Below are positions 12,614 to 22,376 of a stretch of 64,000 bases of DNA, piece by piece; position 1 is the first letter of the stretch; each line of letters begins with the position of its first letter. The DNA lies in assembly GCA_910589415.1 (NCBI GenBank), contig OU342635.1:7750001-7814000 (forward strand), read 5' to 3'. This DNA comes from Malachius bipustulatus (Eukaryota > Arthropoda > Insecta > Coleoptera > Melyridae). The translations under genes were made by a program, and so were the position numbers. The notes under the pieces were generated by a model. That model had not been told where the DNA came from, did not search any database, and was given only the letters and a program-made list of their open reading frames with translations.

Positions 12614-12952
12614 AAACCATAAAAAAAAAACTAATTATTATGTCCAGCAAATAATTAATGCGAATTTTTACCTCTGTGTTAGCCGATACCTGCTCTCATT
12701 GACGCAGAGGGTCACAAACAAGAATAAAACTAGAACCCGTTCCGAGAACTTGCTCCTAGAACCATTTCCTCAAAGCCATTTGCTAAGACGATTTGCTAAG
12801 ACAATTTCCTAAGACTCGTTTCTAAAACCATTTTATAAAACCCTATTAAAAAAAACTAACTATGATTTCCAGCAAATAATTAATGCAAATTTTTACCTCT
12901 GTTTAAGCCGATACCTGCTCGCATTGACGCAGATGGTCACAAACAAATAATT
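12614..12952. repeat. Direct duplication of a ~105-bp segment, spacing ~223 bp
   Basis: Segment 12614-12722 and segment 12838-12948 share the same order of motifs: CCAGCAAATAATTAATGC, TTTTTACCTCTGT, AGCCGATACCTGCTC, GCATTGACGCAGA/ATTGACGCAGA and GGTCACAAACAA. They differ at about ten positions. The intervening DNA is a short minisatellite, so this may be two units of a longer array. Confidence 0.85.
12738..12842. repeat. Minisatellite of ~13-15 bp units
   Basis: Degenerate units of the form CCATTTGCTAAGA / CGATTTGCTAAGA / CAATTTCCTAAGA / CTCGTTTCTAAAA follow each other about seven times between the two copies of the direct duplication. Confidence 0.75.
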
Positions 12953-13130
12953 TTCTGGATACATTAATTCAATGGTAACTTGCATTTGTTACGCGAAGGT
13001 ACCTTTTTTCTCACTGATCTAACACGGATCTCAAAGATGCTCAAATTCCTTCTTTCTCTGTACTGACAGAGGTCACTCCCCTACTATGATGTCAATTTGA
13101 TTATTAGTCAACTATTTCCCTAAACTCATT

Positions 13131-13152
13131 CTCCTAGCCTTTAGGCTAGGAG
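13131..13152. repeat. Perfect 10-bp stem hairpin
   Basis: CTCCTAGCCT followed by TT and AGGCTAGGAG. It sits immediately upstream of the 20-bp tandem repeat and shares its AGCCTA/TAGGCT core, so it may be an inverted founder of that array. Confidence 0.7.
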
Positions 13153-13167
13153 AAGTTAGTCTAAATG

Positions 13168-13242
13168 ATGAGGAGAATTTAGCCTAAATGAGGAGAATTT
13201 AGCCTAAATGAGGAGAATTTAGCCTAAATGAGGAGAATTTAG
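13168..13242. repeat. 20-bp tandem repeat, ~3.8 copies
   Basis: Unit ATGAGGAGAATTTAGCCTAA repeats at 13168, 13188, 13208 and 13228 with no differences seen until the last partial copy. This homogeneity indicates a recent expansion. Confidence 0.9.
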
Positions 13243-13759
13243 TATTTATTGGCATTATCCACACGAATCACGGCTCTTATACCAACTGGCAATCTCTAGT
13301 ATAGACCGGAAGCTTTCCCCCGCACCGTTTCTGGTCGTGCAAGGACATCCAACGAACCATCTGGAAAAACGTTATCGAAAGAAAAAAATATTTAAAAAAC
13401 GATTTAAATTAGTAATTAACGGGGAAACGAAAGTTACAACACTTTAGACAACAAGTGTCAATACTTAACAAGGATCTACAAGAGATCCTAGCTTAGGGCG
13501 ATAGAAATCAAGTGAAGCTTAATGCTGAGAAAACAGCCTGCCATCTTCTCCAGAAAAGTCAAGTTTTGGAGCCAGATATGGTGATGGTGGGACACTCTCT
13601 TATTCTATCGTCATCTCTTCGTTTCTAGCGTGAGTCTCAAGACTGCTTGAGAAGAATGCTTCTCAAAACCTTCGAACACTGTTCCGCACAAAGAAATTTC
13701 ATACATCCCAACAGCTTATCCTATTTTCCCGGCATTGGTCGCTAGGTGAATTGTAACAC

Positions 13760-14664
13760 CAGTGGTCGCTAGCGAGCGTTTCGCTCCCATGTAAAATCAA
13801 CAAGCAAATGTGCAATAAAAAGCACTTTGAATCACAATACAGGGTGATCGGACATCTAAAATTAAATTTACAAAACCGCATTAGAAGCATAAAAAATAAT
13901 TTCCTGATCAGGCGTTGTCTTTTTTTTGGCTGAGTATTTCCTTAACAAAGCCTACTTGGAAAATGTTATTATTTTTTAATAAAACAAATAAAAATTTAAA
14001 TTTAATTAAATTTGTGATGAAATTTTAATTTGACTGTCTAAGTACTGAAAAAATAAAATATTTATAGATGATTTAGTTTTACATTTTTGGAAATATTTCC
14101 TGAATGAAGCCCGATCAGGACGAATTTATTCTTTTTTATGCTCATGATGTGGTTTTGTATAATATGAAATTTTATTTTGGCTTTCCGATCACGGAACCGT
14201 ATTAGCAATATTTGTTGTAGGTATTTTAAAATAAGGGGGAATAACTTGCCAATATAATTTTTTTTGGTATATATGTACAATAGGATTTTTTTACATTAAA
14301 TAACACAAACTGATTCGATTCTTAACTAAGCTAATACCATAATACCATAAAAACAACAAAGAACTTCAGATAAAGAAATTACAGCAACCCTAGCATATGG
14401 CTAGCAGACCTAAACATAAGAGCAGTTGAGTGACGCGGGTGGTCGCTAATGAGCGTTTAGCTCGCGCAACGGCAACTGCGGTGAATGAAGCATCCATAAA
14501 AAATTAATTTATCCGATTTTCATTACAAAATCCTTTCTATGTTTCTTCTTAAGGCTATAAACTAAGCTAGAAAAATCGACAAGATTTTATTAGTTCAAGT
14601 AACAGAATAATTACAGTTTAAAGACAATGGTGAGCTAAATGCTCACCTAGCGACCACTCCCGGG
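13760..14664. mobile_element. Inverted-repeat element with GTGGTCGCTAG ends
   Basis: The left end near 13762 reads AGTGGTCGCTAGCGAGCG. The reverse complement of 14630-14658 reads AGTGGTCGCTAGGTGAGCAT. A third copy in left-end orientation is at 14438, and a shorter GGTCGCTAGGTGAA occurs at 13738. Internally, 13843-13915 and 14108-14197 are inverted relatives of each other (shared GATCGGA, CAAAACC, GCATAAAAAA, CCTGATC). It is therefore a composite of at least two small elements. No transposase frame is seen; the minus frames at 13699-13890 and 14062-14280 have no family match. Confidence 0.55.
14437..14664. mobile_element. ~228-bp MITE
   Basis: Terminal inverted repeats GTGGTCGCTAATGAGCGTTT (left) and GTGGTCGCTAGGTGAGCATT (right, reverse complement), both followed by AGCTC. 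Non-coding. A second, larger unit sharing this end lies immediately to the left. Confidence 0.6.
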
Positions 14665-14673
14665 TTATACAAG

Positions 14674-14865
14674 TTATCGGGTCATCCACAAAATTTTTCA
14701 TCAACGAGTGCCTTGGAAAAAATGAAGCATGTCTACCAGTCTATCAGATAAAATGCAAACTATTGGTAGGTGTGCTCAGGTGCAACGATCTCAGACATGA
14801 CTGCAATAGCTATGTCTCTCTTCCAAGGCACTAGTTGATGAAAAATTTTGTGGATCACACGATAT
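14674..14865. mobile_element. ~190-bp hairpin element
   Basis: Left arm 14680-14718 and right arm 14821-14858 are inverted copies: ATCCACAAAATTTTTCATCA, then a one-base difference, then GTGCCTTGGAA. The TATCG/CGATA flanks extend the symmetry. It is non-coding, and its right end directly abuts the resumed retrotransposon sequence. Confidence 0.75.
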
Positions 14866-14990
14866 ATTCCTGAGGAATACAATCTGCAACGATTCAAAGT
14901 CAATGTGAATCAATATATCCGCTCATGCATCGCTCCCAGAGCATCTTAGGGATATCTCTGCAGGGAATGTGTCTTTAAAAAAAAAAAAAA

Positions 14991-17900
14991 AACTACAACC
15001 AGCAGACTATGCAGCTCGTATTGACTTTTGTCGTTTGTTAATTGCACACCAACAGCTTTGTGGATAAATTATGTTTACGGATGAAGCCGCATTTACTAGA
15101 CATTAAATTACGAATACCTTAAATTCACGAACATGGGCATTTGAGAATCACTTGGAAACCAGGGAACTGAATTGACGGATGAATACCAGAAAAATTACTT
15201 ATTATTATCTGATAATAATTATTCAGCCAAAAGCTGCCATCCTGACTTCCACTTGTTGTCTCGCTTAACAAATTTCCCCCAGCCTTAACTTTGATCTTGT
15301 TTACAAAATGTTACATGGCGCCCTTATTCCTCGCCGATTTCCATGTTGTCGCTTCCATCCCCTCCCGATTCGTAAATAGCATCATTGTTATACTCTTGTA
15401 ACACAAGCAGTCGGGATCGAATTCTCTTTTTTATTTCGTATTTACGGGTCATGTTCTAAGTAAAACAAGAATATCAAAAGAATCAAGAATTGTGCTTGAA
15501 ATTTAGAAAATGCTTTTATTATGTCATAAATATGACATATTATTACATCCTAATAACAGTGTCATATTACACTCCTTCTATGAAAATGGATCAAAAAAAA
15601 TTAATAGAGAAGTGTTTATCACTAGTTTATCACTAGAGTTAACATCAACAATCGCTTATCATAGTTGTACGAGCTAGACTGAACACACCGGTAAACCATA
15701 AGTTTTCATAAGTGCAGAACAATATTTACCCAGTGCTTTCCTCCCGCTGCACTTTGAAACTTCGTCACCTGACACATTGTTCCAGTTATTCCCTCAAGTG
15801 TATAGGATAGAGTGAATCAGCTTTGGCAGAGATACGCTAAAATAATAATATACACAATTGTCATACAACGTAGGTACTTGAAATGCAGAGATCGTACTTG
15901 ACGTTCCAATAAACCAATTCAAATTCCGACAGGAATTGTTAACCTAAATTCAAACAGTGATCATTACCCGGCGACACTCAAAGGAGTTGCTGTTATTAAC
16001 CAAAGCAGGAGACAGTCCCTTGCAGTTCAGTCCCACGATGCAGGGGGAGTCGTTACGTTATCCTGTCTCCTTGTAATTACGTTAAGCAGCTCAGGAACAT
16101 TCGGCTCGATTCCAGACTCGTTATCCAGAAATTACCACGCAAATGGGAACGTCTAGTTTGCTTTCAGCAGTCCATAAATATGTATTTTACTCGTCGTGGT
16201 TTAAGGGTTGCTGATTCTCTCTCTACCAGTACTACCAACTTACATCGGGGGGAGTCGTTGGGAGCAAAAAATAAACACGATCCAAACCAGCACTTCCAGG
16301 TTATTTAACCTAATTTCCTGCCAACTTCTGCTGATACCTGCGAGATAGGAGCAGCTCTCGACGTCTTGCTGGCTTTATTAGTTACACAAACATGAGCGAG
16401 CAGGTTATTTTATCCAAAAGTTCTCGGTTAATTAGAAGCGTATGATTGAACGAGGGAGCATGGTCAAGCGTACGGTTACAAAGTCGTATTTTGTTTCAGA
16501 GTACTATACCAATACCAGTACGAGACTGATCTCTATCTTGCATAAAAGTGCATCCGGTTCATAAAGTTATGCTAATCCGGGGCTATCTTGCTTCGTAGAG
16601 CGTTTCAAACTGCTGCCGTTTCGATCCGGAAATCCCCTTCATCCCTGTGTTTTATGTAAATTGTAAGACTATTACTTTACTACAAGCTTTGCAAGGACTT
16701 TTTCATCTCCAACTTTATCTACAATGTACCTATATCGACTTGCTGATTATAATATACTGGATTGAATAAATTTTTTTCTGTTGCTAAGTAGCCTGCATGT
16801 TTAATCTAGAAAGGTCAAAACAATAATATAATCAAATTAATCTGAATATGTAGGTATCCACCCTCCTTTTGAAGAGTATAAAAGAATATCTTCCATGCCG
16901 ATGGAATTTAATTGCGACCCTCAAATTTTAACAGGGTCATGATGTTTAGGAACGAACCCCCCACTGACGTAATCAGCTGTATCGAGTTCTGTTTGCCGCC
17001 ATCAAGATAAGGATCATTGGATTGGGAATCGCACGAGTAAACAGGAACAGGCATTTTCTGATGATAACCCAACCGGTCAGCGATTTCATATGGGAATCAT
17101 AACACGACTTGTGGGTTAACTGTTTGCTGTGACAGAAGTAAATGACTTATGAACGGACATTGAATGTTAATCGGGACGCGTTTGGCTTGAAATTGATTTG
17201 TTCTGTTTGTGCTTACTGTTTGAACGAACAAGGTATGGTACGTGACCACAATTTTTGCGAGAATAAACATTGTTCAGTGAAATCGGACATTTCAACGCCT
17301 TGCATGAGGTCGGCAGAGTTATGATCAAGTGAGCGTAAATTTTGTTAACTAAATCACCATATATCACTATCGCTGAAGCTTGAAAACGTGACTTCAAATC
17401 TTTAATATAACATCCAAGCTGAAGCGGCTTTCCTATTTGCTATTAAAGAGAACTAAAGATTTTCCATCTAGAAAATTATTCTAATAACCAATCGTCTATT
17501 CCTGCAATTTTAAAATCCTCTTCAATTAATTGCAAGGATGGTTGCAATGAAATAATAAAAAACTACTCTCACACTAACATAAATCAAAAATTACACGCGG
17601 GAATAAATCTAGTTTAATTTTTGTACCAAAGTTTGTACTGAAACAGTCAACCCTCCCGTCACTCCTTAAAGAAACAATGATCAAACTTATGCTAGAAAAA
17701 TCAGAACAAGCAAATATCTAACAGTAAAAAGAAGAGGTCACTGAGAAAAACAATGGGACCTATTTTTGGGTAGTCCAATTTATAAATCAAACAGTACTTA
17801 CTACGTTTCGGTTATTTGAATAGCGAGTAGCTGGTTATTTATTTGCTAACATGGAACAAAATAACTTCGGGTGAGTAAATAAAATAATAACTTTACTATT

Positions 17901-18236
17901 TACGTCCTGATATTTTCTAATGCGAAGTAATACTAGTTTGCGTTAACTGGGAAATCTGAACGATTAAAATGATTAAAATACAGGAAATTACGAGTCCGGT
18001 CCCGGGGTAAACTGGACAAGGTGCTTCACATTCATATTTGTTACTATCTGAACTCACTCCTGACTCTCTTCATATTCCCTACCTGCAGTACAACAAGTTC
18101 TACTGCAGGTGCTCCCTTAAATAAGGACGGTGGAATCACTCGAATTTCTACTGCATGTTTACTTCATGAAAATGAAAATCGTTGAATCCTTTTTTTACTT
18201 GAACTTAACAATTTCGGATCATTGTAACTTTTATGG
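14991..18236. other. Unique-looking stretch without recognised gene
   Basis: No protein family or RNA gene recognised. Frames of 60-76 codons near 17142-17397 overlap on opposite strands and show no motif. A short hairpin occurs at 18082-18113 (ACCTGCAGTA...TACTGCAGGT). Patches near 16000-16400 and 16900-17100 are more GC-rich than their surroundings but give no exon model. Confidence 0.4.
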
Positions 18237-18545
18237 CGTTTTTATAAAATTTATGGCGTTAAAGTTTATTGACGAATACCTTACATCAAAAATACAATTG
18301 TTTTCTCGAGCTAAAATTCCTAGCGACCTTTTTCTGAAAAGTATCGCGTGTAAATTCACGGACCCTTTAATCAGTGTGGAAAACATTAGCTGAGAGGTGC
18401 ATCGCGCGCAGGCAGAACGTCTAGGTGTAACCCAGGTTGACAAGGAAGTCCTTATTTGGAAATATCAACGACAAGCCATCGGGATTTGTCGAGGAGGACC
18501 GACGATGCGCACCTGGATGAAAGCGTCGAGGGAAGACAGGAGGTC
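18237..18545. repeat. Dispersed repeat module P, copy 1
   Basis: Matches 33474-33757 in the same orientation. The first ~115 bp (GGCGTTAAAGTTTATT to CACGGAC.CTTTAAT) are about 93 percent identical by eye. The rest is more diverged but shares GCGCGC, ACGTCTA, GACGA..AGC, GCGCA.CTGGA.GAAAGCGT. Both copies keep an open plus-strand frame over the conserved half. Differences there are partly silent and partly replacing, so coding is unproven. Two copies 15 kb apart mark a dispersed transposon-like repeat. Confidence 0.75.
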
Positions 18546-18577
18546 CGTGTAAGAAACGAGGGTGGACGTTTGACTTT

Positions 18578-18720
18578 TTAGTGTATTTTTTAATAAAAAA
18601 ATACACTATTGAGGACGACATCACTTTTCGAAAATCACCCAAACTCATCAAATGTCCACCGATCATGACCCCCAGATCACGAAAAAGTGGTTTTCCAAAA
18701 TTCACCTGCCCACGATATAT
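18578..18720. repeat. Dispersed repeat module Q, copy 1 (left end)
   Basis: Inverted counterpart of 55862-55992. Shared strings include CACTATTGAGGACGACATCA, AAATGTCCACCGATCATGAC and AAATTCACCTGCCCACGATA. A near-perfect palindrome (TAGTGTATTTTTT/AAAAAAATACACTA) forms its left edge. In the counterpart at 55.86 kb this module joins directly to module R (the 20812-22376 homologue). Here the two are separated by ~2.1 kb of insertions that begin in a TA run. Confidence 0.85.
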
Positions 18721-19285
18721 ATATATATATTGTTATAAAAGCCTCATTATGCTTTTATATAGTAATAGCAGTTTTTTTTTCTTTCATGAAAAACAGTCTT
18801 TAGTTTTTGAGAAGTTCTATTGGAACAGAATATTTAGATTTGTTTGGGAGAGTAGATTAGAAAATATTGTAATAATAAGGCAAAATGTCATAGAATAATT
18901 TTTTGTAAAATAATTAGAATAATTAGAATAAGTTAGCTAGAGTGTATGGGGAAATGTCAAGCATAAAATTATAAAAAGTCACAATTTGGAAGAAATGAAC
19001 AGCAACTCTAGTAGCAGGGAAATTGGCTGTTAGAAGGGGGAAAACATAACATGTCCAAAGAGGATTTTGTATGTTGTACTCCAGAAGAGAAATGAATTTC
19101 ATAGATGTTGATTGGAAGGAAAATACAAAAATTATCCGCTGTCATAGTGAGAAATAATATGTTGTCAAGCAGATAACAATCGAATTTACATAGTTACAAG
19201 AAAAACTATAAATAGAAAAACAACGATTATCCGTGGAGATTCCTAAAACAGAAGTTAATCAGTGTAGACCACGAAATCATAACCA

Positions 19286-19318
19286 AACATCGTAAACATC
19301 GTGAACATCGTGAACATC
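19286..19318. repeat. 9-bp tandem repeat
   Basis: AACATCGTG (first unit AACATCGTA) repeated about three and a half times inside the probable LTR. Confidence 0.8.
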
Positions 19319-19402
19319 TAGAAAATTTTCGAACATCAAGAATTTGGAAAAGAACAGAGGCCGTAGCTGACTACAAGAAGAAACATTTAGGTTAGAAGGA
19401 GA

Positions 19403-19522
19403 GATTTGGTTAGCTGGTAGCTGACAACTGCAATTTGATTTGGATACAGCCGTGCAGAGATTTGGCTCGCAGGCAGCTGACAATTGCAGTTTGATTTGGG
19501 TACAGCCGTGCAGCGATTTGGA
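19403..19522. repeat. 56-bp tandem duplication
   Basis: AGCTGACAACTGCAATTTGA at 19419 recurs as AGCTGACAATTGCAGTTTGA at 19475. Both copies continue TTTGG(A/G)TACAGCCGTGCAG(A/C) then GATTTGG. Confidence 0.85.
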
Positions 19523-20075
19523 TTCTGCGATTTTGACATTGAAGATAGAAAAACGTAGCAGTGAATTGGATATATCCACGCAGAGATCTACATTAAAATT
19601 GCTGACACACTAACAGCAAGGCTACTAGAGTTGACTTCAAGCTTTGTTCAACAGCTGATTCCGTGGGTTATTCCTTTCGTTAACCTACGAGGGACTTCTG
19701 TCAAAAATTAATGACAGAAGGTCAGTGACGAAGAAGATTCATTAAGGGAACAAACTGTGAGTAATTTTAAGTTATTTTTAAGTTAGTTGTTGTAAGTGTT
19801 ATTGTTGGGAAAATTTCTTATTGTAATAAAACCCAAACAAATTTAAATTGAGTTTCAATAGAAGTTTATAGGTTATGAAAATTTTAAAAAATTTATAAAA
19901 AAAAAAAGTACTTGAACTCACTCTGAGTAATAGAGGTCTCATACAGACTAAATTTTTATTAGTTTTTAAAAAAGAAAGGCCCCCTAAATAAATAAATTGT
20001 TTATGGTAAGAGGGAATCAGAGAGGAAAATAAATTTTCAAAAAAGAGTAGAGAAAGCACAGTCCCAGCGAACCAT

Positions 20076-20079
<4 letters not shown>

Positions 20080-20118
<39 letters not shown>
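20080..20118. repeat. (TA)n microsatellite
   Basis: About 18 TA units directly between the probable LTR and the CAGGGTGTCCC element. It provides the TA target for both and may have expanded after insertion. Confidence 0.95.
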
Positions 20119-20121
<3 letters not shown>

Positions 20122-20804
20122 GGTGTCCCGTATCGTTATGTTCAAATTTTTTGAGCATATAGTAGGCTTAATTTTGAGTCCAAAAAACCCAAAAGTGGCA
20201 GGTCTATCTTTACTCGTTACGAAGTTACAGGCCTAAGAAAATTATGACTAGTAAATAACAAAGATTCAACTTTGAAGACCACACAACCACATGTGTTGTG
20301 GTTTAGGCTAATAATTTATTTCTATGGTAACGACATGAGTAAATGTCACCGAAATAAACATTAGAAGAGGTTCTCCTGCTCATACATAATGGCATTTGGA
20401 TTCAAATATATGGGGCACCAGCATATTTCGGAATTGGCGTTTGTAACTAAATTCCAAAAAGCAATTATTATTGGATCGTATTCAGCATGATGCTGGTCAA
20501 GAGATCGGTCGCGAAAAAAGACGAGAAATTAGGACTGTTACTTCTGCAATAGGCCTCCGAGCACAAGTTTGTATTCAGCAAGGAATAGGACATTTTTAAA
20601 CACATGATAAACTAAAGATTTGGTCAATAAAATAAGCTTTATGTGGTTCTCAAAGTTAAATCTGGTATTTACTAGTCATAATTTTCTTAGGCCTATAACT
20701 TCGTAACGAATGCAGATAGACCTGCCACTTTTGGGTTTTTTGGGCTTAGAAATAAGCCTACTATATGCTCACAAGATTTGAACATAACGATACGGGACAC
20801 CCTG
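20119..20804. mobile_element. 686-bp CAGGGTGTCCC element with ~140-bp TIRs
   Basis: Left end CAGGGTGTCCCGTATCGTTA and the reverse complement of the right end are identical over that length. The arms stay closely inverted for roughly 140 bp, through GGCAGGTCTATCT, CGTTACGAAGTTA and GGCCTAAGAAAATTATGACT. TA lies on both sides (20117-20118 and 20805-20806), consistent with TA target duplication as in Tc1/mariner. The ~400-bp centre has no long frame, so it is non-autonomous or a deletion derivative. Confidence 0.85.
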
Positions 20805-20811
20805 TATATTT

Positions 20812-22376
20812 CTCCAAAAACGCGAAATTTCGATTTTCAAAACGCTCCTGTAGCTTTATCTTTAAAGATTAGTGAACGAAATTTTGGATCCTTTTAAGAC
20901 GTTGGAATGATGTTAGATTTTCGTTGAAAAAATTTCCAAAAGTCGAGTCACTTCTACAGGGTGTCCCTTCAAAATTCCCGCAATCCGGTTCTTGTGGTAT
21001 CATTTCAGGTCGCAGTTTTCAATCTAGGAGGCTGAAATTTTTGTGGGAGTAAGATATCCACAAGGAGTGGTCTGGTATTGCACTTGAGCAAAATCGGCCA
21101 AGCCGTTTCAAAATGGCAGCCATTTGAATTTTTTGAAAATTTGCTATTTTTTGAGCCCCTGTATGAGCAAGATGGCAATAAAACTTTGAAATAAAATTAA
21201 CAAGATTGGAAGAAAACTATTTGAAATTTTAATTAAAGCAATAAAATTGGCATTATTTATATTAATAAGCCAGTGGCGTGGGTAGGAAAAGGGTAAAAAT
21301 GTCTAAATTTCTATAACCGTTTATGAGTTCATTTTTAAAGACATTGAACTGAAATTTTCACAGTAGGTAAGTACACTAATATCCTTTAACCCTTAAAAGT
21401 TTCAAGAAGTAAATAAGAAAAATGACGGAGATATTAATATTTTTTTCATATGATGTTTATTTCTGTAAAATTTTAAAACCGCTACTGTAGCTTCATATTT
21501 AAGGATTAGTCAACGAAATTTTTTACCCTTGTGAAACTTCGAAATGACATTTGATTTTCGTAAAAAAAATTCCTAAAGCTGCGTTACTTCTACAGGGTGT
21601 CCCTCCAAATTAAAAACAAAAACCGTCTATGAGGCACGGTTTCTGGTCGCAGTTTTCAATCTAGGGGGCTGAAATTTTTTTATGAGTAAGATAGCCGCAA
21701 GGAGCGTCTGGTTCTGTATTTGAGTAAAATCGAGCCGTTTCAAAATGGCGGCCTTTTCAATTTTAGAAAAAATTGCCAAAATTTGAACCCCTATACCTAC
21801 CTACCTATAAGCAAGTTAGAAAAACAAATTTAAACCGAATTAACACGATTGGAAGAAAATTATTTTAAATTTGAGTTAATGCAGTAAAATTTGCATATTT
21901 TTCATTAATAAGCCAGTGGCGTGAGTAGGAAAAGGGTAAAAATGGCTAAATTTCTATAACCGTTTATTAGCCTTTTTTGAAGGAATTGAGCTGAAGTAGT
22001 TTTTCCAGTAGACAGTTTTAACATGATGTTTATTCCTCTAAAATTTCAAATTTTCGGTTTTCAAAATTCCCCTTTTACTTTTTGCGAATTTATTAAAGGT
22101 AGTGTAAAGAATAGTATTTTTTAAGTAAAGTTAGCCAGTGGCGGACACAGGAAAAGGGAAAAAAAATTAAATTTGCCAATTTTTTTTTATTTTGTTAAAT
22201 TTAAAAATCCATTCTAAGGCACGTGTCCAAACTAAATGAAATTTTCTCAGTAAACCACTACGCTAATATGACCTGACTATGGAAAATTTCAGAAATCCCA
22301 TTTAAAAAGCGGGGAAAATATTCATAATTGAATCGCATAAAAAAAAACTATTTCTGCGATTGATGCGCAAGAAGGT
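20812..22376. repeat. Dispersed repeat module R, ~600-bp tandem units, copy 1
   Basis: Two-plus tandem units: the block TAGCTT.ATCTTTAAAGATTAG at ~20850 recurs at ~21490. ACTTCTACAGGGTGTCCCT recurs at ~20950 and ~21590, and AAGCCAGTGGCGTG.GTAGGAAAA at ~21270 and ~21910. A third, shorter unit follows (CAGTGGCGGACACAGGAAAA at ~22136). The same material is present inverted at 54305-54370 and 55230-55856. There are no coding frames. The repeated internal GGTGTCCCT suggests descent from elements with that terminus. Confidence 0.8.

Larger units (their letters stand above)
13451..14990 (+). pseudogene. Dead non-LTR retrotransposon, copy 2, split by insertions
   Basis: Two plus-strand pieces match the better-preserved minus-strand copy at 22376-24000. 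Piece one (13451-13722) translates to NKDLQEILA, GDRNQVKLNAEKT, VLEPDMVMVGHSL and, in another frame, FRTKKFHTSQQL. That is the segment after the polymerase catalytic box and into the thumb region. Piece two (about 14867-14945) reads IFPEEYNLQRFKVNVNQYI and ends RSCIAPRAS followed by a stop, matching the C-terminus of copy 1. It runs into an A-tract ending near 14990, the expected 3' tail. Stops and frameshifts are frequent. About 1.1 kb of unrelated small inverted-repeat elements (13723-14866) replaces the region between the pieces. Confidence 0.85.
18731..20079. mobile_element. Probable solo LTR (~1.35 kb) in a TA run
   Basis: The segment begins TGTTATAAAAG and ends CCATAACA, the TG...CA inverted-terminus form of a retrotransposon LTR, with TA repeats on both sides. 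The paralogous locus near 55.86 kb lacks it, which marks it as an insertion. A possible AATAAA signal occurs at 19825. No gag-pol sequence adjoins it, so solo LTR is the simplest reading. The target duplication cannot be seen because the flanks are (TA)n. The internal 9-bp and 56-bp tandem repeats belong to it. A DNA element with short TIRs is the alternative. Confidence 0.5.

Noticed and set aside
19799..20158. 119-codon minus frame with a Tyr-Ile run
   Set aside because: The run is the (TA)n microsatellite read as codons; the rest is LTR-like and transposon-terminus sequence.
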